Positions 26,254-35,190 of a stretch of DNA of 64,000 nucleotides are shown here, one piece after another. The position numbers and the translations under genes are program-made. Position 1 is the first letter of the stretch. The number at the start of each line of letters is the position of its first letter. Origin of the DNA: Eubacterium sp. CAG:248 (GTDB lineage Bacteria > Bacillota > Clostridia > Lachnospirales > Lachnospiraceae); NCBI GenBank assembly GCA_000436475.1, contig FR886218.1:62001-126000 (forward strand), given 5' to 3'. The notes under the pieces are model-generated. The model made no database searches. It saw only the letters and a list, made by a program, of their open reading frames with translations, and was not told where the DNA came from.

Positions 26254-28398
26254 ATGGAAAAGGATAAGAATACTAACAATTATGTATTTGGACTTGATAT
26301 AGGTACAAGGAGTATAGTGGGTGTAGTTGGTTATCTGGAATATGGCAGATTTAAGATAGCAGCAATGGCAGAAAAGCTTCATACAACACGTTCAATGCTC
26401 GATGGACAGATTCATGATATATATAAGGTTGGCGATACAATAAGACAGGTAAAGCTTTCGCTTGAAAGCCAGCTGGATATTGACCTTAAAGATGTATGTA
26501 TAGCCGCTGCCGGACGAGTGCTTAGGACTGTAAACTCAACAGCTGAGTATGAATTCGAGGAAGAAACAAGGGTGACGCAGGAAGACATATATTCCCTTAA
26601 TCTTCTTGCTGTTGAACATGCTCATAATAAAATAAATGATGGTTCAAGTAAGGAAAAGTTTTATTGTGTGGGTAACACTCCTATAAGATATCAGCTGAAT
26701 GATTATGATATAGGTAATCTTGAAGGACATAAGGCAAGAAAAATATATGTTGAGCTTATAGCTACATTTCTTCCAGAGGAAGTTGTAGACGGACTTTATG
26801 AAGCGGTTGAATATGCAGGACTAAATGTAGCCTCTCTTACATTAGAGCCAATCGCTTCCATGAACATTGCAATACCAGAACAGTACAGACTCCTTAATAT
26901 ATGCTTAGTCGATGTAGGAGCAGGAACATCGGATATATGTATAACTAAGGATGGAAGTATAGTTGCATATGGAATGATACCTCTTGCAGGAGATGAAATA
27001 ACAGAAAAAATCGCAAAGAATTATCTTGTGGACTTTAACACAGCAGAAACTATAAAGATAGCTGCAAGCAATCCTGAAAATGATATTGTTACATTTAATG
27101 ATATTATGGGACTTGAACAGAAGGTACCGTCAAGTGAAATTCAGGCTATAGCAGATGAGTCCATAGCGAATATGGCTAAAGCGACAGCAGACAGGATTAT
27201 TGAGCTTAATGGCGGCAAGTCTGTAAATGCTGTTTTTGTTGTAGGTGGTGGAGGAAAGATGCCAAGCTATGTAGGACATCTTGCAAAAGACCTTTCAATA
27301 GCACCCGAAAGAGTTGCAATACGAGGCAAGGAAGTGCTTACAACAGTTGACTTTAATATAGAGGGCTTTGAAAAAGATTCTTTATATGTAACACCTATAG
27401 GTATATGTACAAACTACTATACTCAGAAGAATAAGTTTATATTCGTTAATGTTAATAATGAAAGAATAAAGCTTTATGATAATAACAAGCTCACTGTGTT
27501 TGATGCCATAATGCAGATAGGATATCCAAACGAGAAACTGTTCCCAAGACGTGGTAAAGAGATAGAATATATGCTTAATGGAAAAACAAGGCTTGTAAGA
27601 GGACTTCCAGGAGAGGGAGCGGTTATAACACTTAATAAGGAGCAGGCAAGCCTTAATACGCCTATAGAGCAGAATGATGTTATTTACGTTGAAGAGTCTA
27701 CTATTGGCGAAGCGGCATCCATGACTCTTGGACAGATTGAGGAATTCGGATCAGATATAACATTTGATGTAAATGGCAAAAATATAGTATGTCCTAGATT
27801 TGCATATGTTAATGGTGAATTAAAGTCAGAATTCTATGATATAAGAAATGGGGATGCTGTTCGTATAGAGAATTTTTATACTGTTGGGCAGCTTTTTACA
27901 TTCCTGGATCTTGATTATTCAAAGTATGATATTATGGTTAACAATATGCCGGCAGATAAAATGACAAAGGTGTATGAAAACTTTACTGTTGATTTTAACG
28001 AAAAAAGTGAACAAAAAGACTATAATGATGAACCAAATGAAGCTATGGATAATGAAGCCATGGATAACGAAGATGTGAAGGATAATATAAAGCATAGTGA
28101 AGAACATGCTTCTGGCAATAATAGCGATACAGATGGGAATATTAATGTAGATGATAATGCAAGTAATAATGAAATTGACAATGAAAGCAGCGCTGTAAGA
28201 GATATTACTATTATAGTTAATAATGGTCCTGTAACACTTTCTGGAAAGAGTCATTATATACTTGTAGACCTGTTCCAGTTTTATGATTTTGATTTGTCAA
28301 AACCAAAGGGTAATATAGTTATCCTTCTTAATGGTGAAACATGTGAGTATACAGCATCTATTAATGATGGTGATGTTGTTAAAATATATTGGGAATAA
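26254..28398 (+). CDS. FtsA-like actin-fold protein with long C-terminal extension
   Basis: A 714-residue protein whose first about 390 residues are an FtsA/PilM-type actin fold: FGLDIGTRSIVGVVGYL, the SHS2-like region with VCIAAAGRVLRT, ICLVDVGAGTSDICI (phosphate 2) and AVFVVGGGGKMPSYV. It continues for about 320 residues in segments that look repeated (see findings), with an Asp/Asn/Glu-rich linker around residues 590-645. No amphipathic FtsA tail is visible. FtsZ-type genes are absent nearby. The start at 26254 has agagga upstream. A role in division or envelope assembly is an inference from the fold. Confidence 0.78.
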   Translation: MEKDKNTNNYVFGLDIGTRSIVGVVGYLEYGRFKIAAMAEKLHTTRSMLDGQIHDIYKVGDTIRQVKLSLESQLDIDLKDVCIAAAGRVLRTVNSTAEYEFEEETRVTQEDIYSLNLLAVEHAHNKINDGSSKEKFYCVGNTPIRYQLNDYDIGNLEGHKARKIYVELIATFLPEEVVDGLYEAVEYAGLNVASLTLEPIASMNIAIPEQYRLLNICLVDVGAGTSDICITKDGSIVAYGMIPLAGDEITEKIAKNYLVDFNTAETIKIAASNPENDIVTFNDIMGLEQKVPSSEIQAIADESIANMAKATADRIIELNGGKSVNAVFVVGGGGKMPSYVGHLAKDLSIAPERVAIRGKEVLTTVDFNIEGFEKDSLYVTPIGICTNYYTQKNKFIFVNVNNERIKLYDNNKLTVFDAIMQIGYPNEKLFPRRGKEIEYMLNGKTRLVRGLPGEGAVITLNKEQASLNTPIEQNDVIYVEESTIGEAASMTLGQIEEFGSDITFDVNGKNIVCPRFAYVNGELKSEFYDIRNGDAVRIENFYTVGQLFTFLDLDYSKYDIMVNNMPADKMTKVYENFTVDFNEKSEQKDYNDEPNEAMDNEAMDNEDVKDNIKHSEEHASGNNSDTDGNINVDDNASNNEIDNESSAVRDITIIVNNGPVTLSGKSHYILVDLFQFYDFDLSKPKGNIVILLNGETCEYTASINDGDVVKIYWE

Positions 28399-28414
28399 GA
28401 ATGGTGGAAACGAT

Positions 28415-29212
28415 ATGAGAATGATGCCGATTGCAAGCGGTAGTAGTGGTAACTGTATATATGTGGGTTCTGACGACACACATATACTTATAGATGCCGG
28501 AATAAGCAGAAAAAAAATAGAAGAAGGTCTTAACAGTATAGACTTGTCACTTAAGGACATAGATGCTGTATTTGTTACGCATGAACATATAGATCATATA
28601 AAGGGCCTTGGAGTCATGTCAAGAAAGGATGGTATACCTATATACTCAACTCCAGGAACTATAAACGGCATAGCAGCAACAACAAGCCTTGGAGATATTG
28701 ACAACAGCTATTATAACACAATAAAGGCTGATTCAGACACAAGGATTAAAGATCTTGTAATACATAGCTTTGGAGTATCGCATGATGCTAACGAGCCAGT
28801 TGCTTACAATGTGACATGTGATGATAAAAAAGCCTCTGTTATAACTGATCTTGGATATTATGATGACTATACAATCAGCAATCTTACTGGTTCAGATATG
28901 ATGCTTGTTGAAGCTAATCATGATATTAATATGCTGCAGCTTGGAAGCTATCCATATTATCTGAAACAAAGAATACTTGGCGATAAAGGACATCTTTCTA
29001 ACGAAACGTCAGCAAGGCTTATTAATAACCTTCTTAATGACCATATTAAAGGGATTTATCTTGGACATTTAAGTAAAGAGAATAATTATGATAAGCTGGC
29101 ATATGAAACAGTAAAGCTTGAAATAGATATGAGTGAAAATGAATATAAGGCAGGAGATATATATATAGAGGTTGCAAACAGAAGTGAGCCTTCCTCTTTG
29201 CTTGAAATATAA
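28415..29212 (+). CDS. MBL-fold metallohydrolase, WalJ/YycJ-like
   Basis: A 265-residue metallo-beta-lactamase-fold protein. It starts MRMMPIASGSSGNCIYVGS, close to the YycJ/WalJ opening, and has the metal motif THEHIDHIKGLG near residue 58, a later HDANEPVAY and a DLGYYDD aspartate. The family is thought to act as a nuclease linked to cell-wall homeostasis. The ATG at 28415 is chosen because upstream codons overlap the FtsA-like gene and lack family character. It overlaps no gene but follows the FtsA-like stop by 16 bases. Confidence 0.85.
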   Translation: MRMMPIASGSSGNCIYVGSDDTHILIDAGISRKKIEEGLNSIDLSLKDIDAVFVTHEHIDHIKGLGVMSRKDGIPIYSTPGTINGIAATTSLGDIDNSYYNTIKADSDTRIKDLVIHSFGVSHDANEPVAYNVTCDDKKASVITDLGYYDDYTISNLTGSDMMLVEANHDINMLQLGSYPYYLKQRILGDKGHLSNETSARLINNLLNDHIKGIYLGHLSKENNYDKLAYETVKLEIDMSENEYKAGDIYIEVANRSEPSSLLEI

Positions 29213-29250
29213 TGCTTAGATATCTGACGTAAAATAGTGCAGTATAGCTA

Positions 29251-29279
29251 TTGAAAATATAAATGTTATGTTTTAAAAT
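29251..29279 (+). promoter_or_regulatory. Predicted sigma-A promoter for the ACT/UPF0210 pair
   Basis: TTGAAA (29251-29256), 17 bases, TAAAAT (29274-29279), 87 bases before the ACT gene. Confidence 0.55.
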
Positions 29280-29366
29280 CTAGAGATAAGTGTATCTTTT
29301 TAATAGATATATTTATATAAATATTCACACTTAATATGCGTGTTTAACGCAGGAAAGAGGAAAAAT

Positions 29367-29639
29367 ATGAAGAAATGTGTAATTACAGTAGTAGGAAAAG
29401 ATACAGTGGGTATTATCGCAAAGGTATGTACATATCTTGCTGATACAGGAATTAATATTCTTGATATCTCACAGACTATTGTATCCGGCTATTTTAATAT
29501 GATGATGATAGTTGATTTATCTAACTCTACAAGTGGTTTTGATGATGTTAATAATGAACTGGATAAGCTTGGAAACGATATAGGTGTTGTTATTAAGTGC
29601 CAGAGAGAAGAAATCTTTGATATGATGCATAGAATTTAA
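29367..29639 (+). CDS. ACT domain protein (UPF0237 family)
   Basis: A 90-residue protein made of a single ACT domain: KKCVITVVGKDTVGIIAKVCTYLADTGINILDISQTI, then a second strand-helix unit and a terminal CQREEIFDMMHRI, the family's usual ending. ACT domains bind small ligands, often amino acids. It pairs with the UPF0210 gene downstream, as in many Firmicutes. The ATG at 29367 follows gaaagagg. The function of the pair is not established. Confidence 0.9.
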   Translation: MKKCVITVVGKDTVGIIAKVCTYLADTGINILDISQTIVSGYFNMMMIVDLSNSTSGFDDVNNELDKLGNDIGVVIKCQREEIFDMMHRI

Positions 29640-29689
29640 TTAACTATTATTAAGTATACGCCATAGGCGATGCGGAAATGAGGAGAAAA

Positions 29690-31054
29690 ATGATTAACAT
29701 ATATGAAGTTACTGAAACCAACAAAATGGTAGAGAAGGAAAATCTTGATGTAAGAACAATTACGCTTGGTATCAACCTTCTTGACTGTGCAAGCGAGAAT
29801 CTTGAAGAGGTAAATGAGAAGATATATAAAAAAATCACAACTCTTGCTAAAGACCTTGTAAAAACAGGAGAGGAAATATCAAGGGAAATAGGTATTCCAA
29901 TAGTTAATAAAAGAATTTCTATTACACCTATTTCGTTAGTTGGTGCCTCATGCTGTAAAACACCTGACGATTATGTAACTATTGCAAAGACACTTGATAA
30001 GGCTGCCCACGAAGTAGGAGTCAATTTCATCGGTGGTTATTCTGCTGTTGTATCAAAGGGTATGACAAAGAGTGATGAACTGCTTATACGTTCGATTCCT
30101 AAGGCACTTGCATCTACAGAGCTTATATGCAGCTCAGTAAATGTTGGTTCTACAAAGACAGGTATCAATATGGATGCTGTAAGACTTATGGGTGAAATAG
30201 TTAAAGAAACTGCTGCTTTAACAAAAGATGCAGACTCTCTTGGCTGTGCAAAACTTGTTGTATTATGTAATGCTCCAGATGACAATCCATTCATGGCAGG
30301 AGCTTTCCACGGAGTTACAGAGGATGATGCCATTATCAATGTAGGTGTCAGCGGTCCTGGTGTTGTTAAATATGCACTTGAAAGCGTAAGAGGAGAAAGC
30401 TTTGAAGTACTCTGTGAAACTATCAAAAAGACAGCATTTAAGATAACAAGAGTTGGACAGCTTGTTGCTCAGGAAGCTTCTAAACGACTTGGCATACCAT
30501 TTGGTATAATTGATCTTTCACTTGCCCCAACACCGGCAATTGGTGATTCTGTTGCAGAAATTCTTGAAGAAATCGGACTTGAGAGAGCCGGTGCTCCTGG
30601 AACAACAGCAGCACTTGCACTTCTTAACGATCAGGTTAAGAAAGGCGGTGTAATGGCTTCATCATATGTAGGCGGACTTAGTGGTGCATTTATTCCAGTC
30701 AGTGAAGATCAGGGAATGATTGATGCAGTTAATGCAGGATCACTTACTATTGAAAAGCTTGAAGCTATGACCTGTGTATGTTCTGTAGGTCTTGATATGA
30801 TTGCTATACCAGGAGATACAAAGGCAACAACTATATCTGGTATTATTGCAGATGAAGCAGCTATTGGTATGGTAAATCAGAAGACAACAGCTGTAAGAGT
30901 TATACCTGTTGTTGGAAAGGGTATTGGCGAGACTGTAGAATTCGGCGGACTTTTAGGTTACGCTCCAATAATGCCGGTTAATACATTTGACTGCTCAGCA
31001 TTTGTAAACAGACCAGGAAGAATACCTGCGCCTATACATAGCTTTAAGAATTAA
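29690..31054 (+). CDS. UPF0210 (DUF711, PFL-like fold) family protein
   Basis: A 454-residue member of the UPF0210 family, which is related in fold to pyruvate formate-lyase-like barrels but has no proven reaction. Landmarks are NLDVRTITLGINLLDCAS at the start, FIGGYSAVVSKGMTKSD and the C-terminal GFGxLLGY-like segment VEFGGLLGYAPIMPVN. The start at 29690 has aggaga upstream; the family usually begins with this MI(N)...E pattern. It ends at a strong terminator. Confidence 0.9.
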   Translation: MINIYEVTETNKMVEKENLDVRTITLGINLLDCASENLEEVNEKIYKKITTLAKDLVKTGEEISREIGIPIVNKRISITPISLVGASCCKTPDDYVTIAKTLDKAAHEVGVNFIGGYSAVVSKGMTKSDELLIRSIPKALASTELICSSVNVGSTKTGINMDAVRLMGEIVKETAALTKDADSLGCAKLVVLCNAPDDNPFMAGAFHGVTEDDAIINVGVSGPGVVKYALESVRGESFEVLCETIKKTAFKITRVGQLVAQEASKRLGIPFGIIDLSLAPTPAIGDSVAEILEEIGLERAGAPGTTAALALLNDQVKKGGVMASSYVGGLSGAFIPVSEDQGMIDAVNAGSLTIEKLEAMTCVCSVGLDMIAIPGDTKATTISGIIADEAAIGMVNQKTTAVRVIPVVGKGIGETVEFGGLLGYAPIMPVNTFDCSAFVNRPGRIPAPIHSFKN

Positions 31055-31161
31055 TTACACATTTAAGAATTAACATATTGCTGTAAGTTATATGATAACA
31101 CAAGTTATATAGTAATTAGTATATAACAAAGTGCTTTATATAATGAAATAACTTACATAGT

Positions 31162-31200
31162 AAAAATCCCCCTGGAGCAAAAGCCTCTGGGGGATTTTTA
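31162..31200 (+). terminator. Strong intrinsic terminator
   Basis: An 11-bp perfect stem, aaaaatccccc and gggggattttt, around a 15-base loop. It could work in both directions because the arms start with A and end with T. It closes the ACT-UPF0210 unit. Confidence 0.9.
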
Positions 31201-31293
31201 TGTATTGGATATATTCGCTGTATTTTGTATTAATTATAATTGGATATGCTTAACGATTTATCGATATAGAGATAACATTCATTATAATTTATG

Positions 31294-31413
31294 TGATATA
31301 ATGAGCGCAAGAGAGCCAGAAAGCTGCTTGCAGATTTCTGGCAAACGGCGAATGACGATCACGATTGCTGCGATAGCAGCGGCGAGTAGCAAAGCTACGA
31401 ATCGTGATATAAT
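31294..31413 (+). repeat. 120-bp structured interspersed repeat, copy B (possible RNA element)
   Basis: The second copy of the element at 5855-5974. Stem gccagaaa/tttctggc pairs fully (31315-31322 with 31335-31342). The outer junction stem atcacgatt/aatcgtgat (31358-31366 with 31400-31408) is perfect and encloses gctgc-gata-gcagc (31367-31380) and gtagc-aaa-gctac (31386-31398). Both ends carry TGATATAAT (31294-31302 and 31405-31413), a match to an extended -10. It lies between the terminator and tmcAL. Confidence 0.8.
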
Positions 31414-31469
31414 AAGCACATAATATTTGTAGAATTATTCACAGAATTAAAATGCAAGGGGATTTATAT

Positions 31470-32720
31470 ATGAAAGCAGTAGGACTTGTAACAGAATACA
31501 ACCCATTTCATAATGGACATTTATATCATCTTAATAAAGCAATGGAGCTTACAGGGGCGGATATAAGTGTTGCAGTTATGAGCGGGGATTTTGTACAGCG
31601 CGGAGAACCGGCGGTTCTTGATAAATATACGCGTACTTCTATGGCACTTAACAGTGGAGTTAACCTTGTTGTTGAACTTCCTGTTAATTATGCTGTGTCA
31701 AGTGCTGAGAACTTTGCTGCTGGTGCTTTAAAGGTTCTTGATTATATAAAAGCTGACAGTATTGCTTTTGGAAGTGAAAGCGGTGATATAGAAAGGCTTT
31801 CTAAGCTTGCCCACATTTTGTGTGATAACGAAGATACACTATATAAGGAAATATCAAAATGCACTGCCAATGGAATATCTTATGCCGCCGCAAGACAGAA
31901 GGTTGTGGAGAAACTGACGGATAAAAACACTGCGGCAATGCTTACAAGTTCTAATAACATACTTGCGGTTGAATATCTGAAAGCTATTATAAAAAATAAT
32001 TATGCTATTAAGCCTTATACCGTGCAAAGACAGGGGGATAGTTATAACGATACAGATATAAGAAGTGAGTATGCAAGTGCGACAGCATTGAGAAAAAATC
32101 TTAAAGCGGATAATATATCGGAATATATACCTGTAAAAGCAGGTTTAATATTATCCTCAAATACTAATTATATATATCCTGATGACATAACAGAAGCGTT
32201 ATTTACTAGACTTTTAGATATACTTTTTGCGAGTAGTTATGATAAAAATGTATTTATAGAAAATGTTATGCAATATCCAGATGTAAGCAAGGAGATTGCT
32301 GGCAGATTATATAAGTCGGCTATGGATATGATAACAAGGACAGTACCACAGAGGTCAGAAAGTAAAGATAATTGGACGTTTTCATTTGGAAGCCTGTGTG
32401 AACATATAAAGACGAAAGAAGTACCACTTTCCAGAATAAAAAGAGCACTTGTAAGGATAACATTGGGACTTGATAAAAAACATATGGAAAAATATGCGAA
32501 TGAACCATATATAAGGGTGCTTGGCTTTGATAAAAAAGGGCAGGAGTATCTTTCATATATAAGAAAAACTGTGGAAGTGCCACTTATAACAAAGACCGCT
32601 GACTATAAGGAAATGCTGCTTGATGATATACACGCGGCTAATATTTATAATATGATTGTTGCTGGAAAATATGGAGTTAAAGAACTTGGGGATTTTGTGA
32701 GGGGACCGGTCAGGGTATGA
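31470..32720 (+). CDS. tmcAL: tRNA(Met) cytidine acetate ligase (TmcAL/YlbM)
   Basis: A 416-residue protein of the YlbM/TmcAL family, which makes N4-acetylcytidine at the wobble position of elongator tRNA-Met using acetate and ATP. The nucleotidyltransferase signature GLVTEYNPFHNGHLYHLNKA opens it (HxGH type), followed by VAVMSGDFVQRGEPAVLDKYTR and SIAFGSESGD. The C-terminal region is the family's helical RNA-binding part. The ATG at 31470 has aagggga upstream. Standard clostridial neighbour of pta-ackA. Confidence 0.92.
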   Translation: MKAVGLVTEYNPFHNGHLYHLNKAMELTGADISVAVMSGDFVQRGEPAVLDKYTRTSMALNSGVNLVVELPVNYAVSSAENFAAGALKVLDYIKADSIAFGSESGDIERLSKLAHILCDNEDTLYKEISKCTANGISYAAARQKVVEKLTDKNTAAMLTSSNNILAVEYLKAIIKNNYAIKPYTVQRQGDSYNDTDIRSEYASATALRKNLKADNISEYIPVKAGLILSSNTNYIYPDDITEALFTRLLDILFASSYDKNVFIENVMQYPDVSKEIAGRLYKSAMDMITRTVPQRSESKDNWTFSFGSLCEHIKTKEVPLSRIKRALVRITLGLDKKHMEKYANEPYIRVLGFDKKGQEYLSYIRKTVEVPLITKTADYKEMLLDDIHAANIYNMIVAGKYGVKELGDFVRGPVRV

Positions 32721-32817
32721 TAAAAAGTGTGAGTTAAATAAGAAGAAACATATACAATTCAACTGTTGGAAAATAGTATGTTGTTGGCACAGGTTATATA
32801 TTCAGGGAGTGTTAGGT

Positions 32818-33372
32818 ATGTATTTAATATCAGCGTATTTTGATGAAAATACTAATGAAATATTGAAACATCTGCAACAAAAAATTGCCGATAAAACAGG
32901 CAATGATTTTATGATAAGGAATAATGTTATGCCTCATCTTACAATCAGCGCAATTGAGGCAAGGAATGTTGATGTGTTAATTCCAGCATTTGAAAAGGTA
33001 TGCAGGGAAAAGTTACAGCCTTTAGAAGAAAAAGGTGTTGTTAATGTAAATAATGCGATAAATATAGTATCGGTCGGACAGCTTTTTCCACGTGTGATAT
33101 ATGCCGCACCTGTACTGAACGAGTATATGATGAATCTTTCAATATCCATATATAATGAATTTACAACAATTCCAGAAACTAATATAAGCAAATTCTATCA
33201 GCCATATTCGTGGATGCCGCATATTACACTTGGCAAATGTCTTGATAAGGAGCAGATGAGACAGGCATTTGCTGTATTACAGGATTTATTTATGCCTATA
33301 GATGGTCAGATTACTAAAATAGGATTGTCTACGGTCAATCCATATAGAGAAGTGATGAGTGTAGAACTGTAG
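32818..33372 (+). CDS. 2'-5' RNA ligase (2H phosphoesterase) family protein
   Basis: A 184-residue protein with the two HxTx motifs of the 2H phosphoesterase superfamily: PHLTIS near residue 41 and PHITLG near residue 136. Such proteins act on 2'-5' linkages or cyclic phosphates; the substrate here is unknown. The ATG at 32818 has agggag 8 bases upstream; an earlier in-frame GTG at 32809 overlaps that site. It is followed by a 10-bp inverted repeat (33454-33463 with 33477-33486) and then a restriction gene remnant. Confidence 0.85.
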   Translation: MYLISAYFDENTNEILKHLQQKIADKTGNDFMIRNNVMPHLTISAIEARNVDVLIPAFEKVCREKLQPLEEKGVVNVNNAINIVSVGQLFPRVIYAAPVLNEYMMNLSISIYNEFTTIPETNISKFYQPYSWMPHITLGKCLDKEQMRQAFAVLQDLFMPIDGQITKIGLSTVNPYREVMSVEL

Positions 33373-33488
33373 CTGTTAAAAGTTATGAAAGTTAAATTGC
33401 CATATCTGATAAGAATTGACGATTTTAAATTTAATTACGTCATATAGTGTTTAAATTTAGTCAAATGATTGATAAATGACTAAATTAA

Positions 33489-33740
33489 AATACAGCAAAT
33501 GCTGCTAAAGAGGCATTTTCAGAGTATCTTACTAATACGAATCTTGATAGCAGACAGATTTATTTCGTAAATCAGATAGTAGAATATACTGTTCACAATG
33601 GAATGTTGAGAGATTTTTCAATTTTTCAGGAATCACCATTTACTGATCAAGGAAGTGTTGTAGATATATTCACAGATTTAACTGTGTGGTTTGGAATTAA
33701 AAAGGTTATAGATACCATAAATGATAATGCGGCAGCTTAA
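33489..33740 (+). pseudogene. C-terminal remnant of type I restriction enzyme subunit HsdR
   Basis: An open frame of 83 codons without a start or ribosome-binding site. Its translation contains LDSRQIYFVNQIVEYTVHNG and SPFTDQGSVVDIF, matching the extreme C-terminus of type I restriction R subunits (the EcoEI-type C-terminal domain). It ends in a normal stop at 33738-33740. No hsdM or hsdS is nearby. This is best read as the leftover end of a lost restriction locus between the 2H protein and pta. Confidence 0.75.
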
Positions 33741-33801
33741 ATAACATTGAATTATAGACATAATTCAGTAAAATTGCTTAACATTTAGAACAATTCTCAC
33801 C

Positions 33802-33830
33802 TTGTCTTACGCTGAAAAAAGGTATATAAT
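33802..33830 (+). promoter_or_regulatory. Predicted sigma-A promoter of pta
   Basis: TTGTCT (33802-33807), 17 bases, TATAAT (33825-33830), 75 bases before the pta start codon. Confidence 0.7.
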
Positions 33831-33905
33831 GAGGGCAAAAGTAGCGGTAACATAATGATAAACATAATGTACCGAAATTCATATTTTAAGGAGGAGTCAG
33901 TAATC

Positions 33906-34907
33906 ATGGCATTTATTGACACAATTTACGCTAGAGCAAAAGCAGATAAGAAGACTATCGTTTTACCAGAATCTATGGATAAGAGAACATTCGCAGCTGC
34001 TGAGAAGATTTTAAAGGAAGGTATCGCTAATCTTATAATCATCGGTACACCAGAAGAAATCGCTGAGAACAGCAAGGGATATGATATTACAGGTGCTACA
34101 ATCGTAGATCCATTCAATGATCCTAATAAGCAGAAATATATCGACAAGTTCGTTGAATTAAGAGCTAAGAAGGGTGTTACACCTGAGATGGCTAAAGAAC
34201 AGATGGAGAAGGATTATATGTACTATGCATGCCTTATGTGTAAGTGCGGTAATGCTGATGGTGCAGTTTCAGGTGCCTGCCATTCAACAGGTAACACAAT
34301 CCGTCCAGCTCTTCAGTTATTAAAGACTAAGCCAGGTATCAGCAGTGTATCAGGTTTCTTCCTTATGGAAGTTCCTAATTGCGAATTAGGCGAGAATGGA
34401 TTATTCGTATTCGCTGACTGTGCTGTTAACCCAGATCTTGATTCAGAGAAGCTTGCAGAAGTTGCAGCATTATCTGCAGATTCATTTAAGAGCTTTGTTG
34501 GCGCAGAACCTAAGGTTGCTATGCTTTCATTCTCTTCATACGGAAGTGCTAAGCACGAGAGAGTAACTATGGTAGCTGATGCAGTTAAGATTGCTAACGA
34601 AAAGTACCCAGACATCGCTGTTGATGGTGAACTTCAGTTAGATGCTGCTTTAGTTCCAGAAGTTGCAGCACTTAAGGCTCCTAACAGCAAGGTTGCTGGT
34701 AAGGCTAATACATTAGTATTCCCTTCACTTGAAGCTGGTAACATTGGTTACAAGTTGGTTCAGAGACTTGCTAAGGCTGGTGCTTATGGTCCAGTTCTTC
34801 AGGGTCTTTCAATGCCAGTCAACGATCTTTCAAGAGGATGCTTCGCAGAAGATATCGTTGGTGTTGTAGCTATGACAGCAGTTCAGGCTCAGGATGCTGC
34901 TAAATAA
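33906..34907 (+). CDS. pta: Phosphate acetyltransferase
   Basis: Converts acetyl-CoA and phosphate to acetyl phosphate, feeding AckA for ATP. The 333-residue product is the short Pta type. Landmarks are KTIVLPESMDKRTFAAAEKI at the start, the active-site region GNADGAVSGACHSTGNTIRPAL near residue 120 and KHERVTMVADAVKIANEK. A strong aaggaggag site precedes the ATG. Codons are biased toward aag, atc and C-ending forms compared with neighbours, which suggests high expression. It has its own promoter and terminator, separate from ackA. Confidence 0.96.
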   Translation: MAFIDTIYARAKADKKTIVLPESMDKRTFAAAEKILKEGIANLIIIGTPEEIAENSKGYDITGATIVDPFNDPNKQKYIDKFVELRAKKGVTPEMAKEQMEKDYMYYACLMCKCGNADGAVSGACHSTGNTIRPALQLLKTKPGISSVSGFFLMEVPNCELGENGLFVFADCAVNPDLDSEKLAEVAALSADSFKSFVGAEPKVAMLSFSSYGSAKHERVTMVADAVKIANEKYPDIAVDGELQLDAALVPEVAALKAPNSKVAGKANTLVFPSLEAGNIGYKLVQRLAKAGAYGPVLQGLSMPVNDLSRGCFAEDIVGVVAMTAVQAQDAAK

Positions 34908-34965
34908 TTGTGTACATACATTTTGATGATATGATTGCCACGCGGCAGTCAAGTACATCATTTAT

Positions 34966-35010
34966 AACAATATGAGGGACGAATTATTTGCCCCTCATAT
35001 TGTTTGTATA
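34966..35010 (+). terminator. Intrinsic terminator after pta
   Basis: A 13-bp stem, aacaatatgaggg and ccctcatattgtt, with a 13-base loop and a T-rich tail. The rest of 34908-35190 is AT-rich sequence with the ackA promoter. Confidence 0.82.
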
Positions 35011-35109
35011 ACTAACATAGACTGATTATTTAATATGATATTTTTATTTTGAATATAGTATTATTAGTGATTTAATAATGAAAAAGCATAAAATGTTGTT
35101 GCTATTATT

Positions 35110-35139
35110 TTGTATTACGTATGCTATGTGATTTATATT
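35110..35139 (+). promoter_or_regulatory. Predicted ackA promoter
   Basis: TTGTAT (35110-35115), 18 bases, TATATT (35134-35139), 51 bases before the start codon. Moderate match. Confidence 0.45.
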
Positions 35140-35190
35140 ATATTAAATGATTATATAACTTATATTTAATTTTATAGGAGATTAATAAGA

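Noticed and set aside
28021..28254. Sequencing-error region in the Asp/Asn-rich part of the FtsA-like gene
   Set aside because: The frame stays open and resumes a recognisable module after it; acidic low-complexity linkers are common between domains.
33380..33905. A small functional gene in the gap before pta
   Set aside because: The only coding-like stretch matches the end of HsdR and has neither start codon nor ribosome-binding site.
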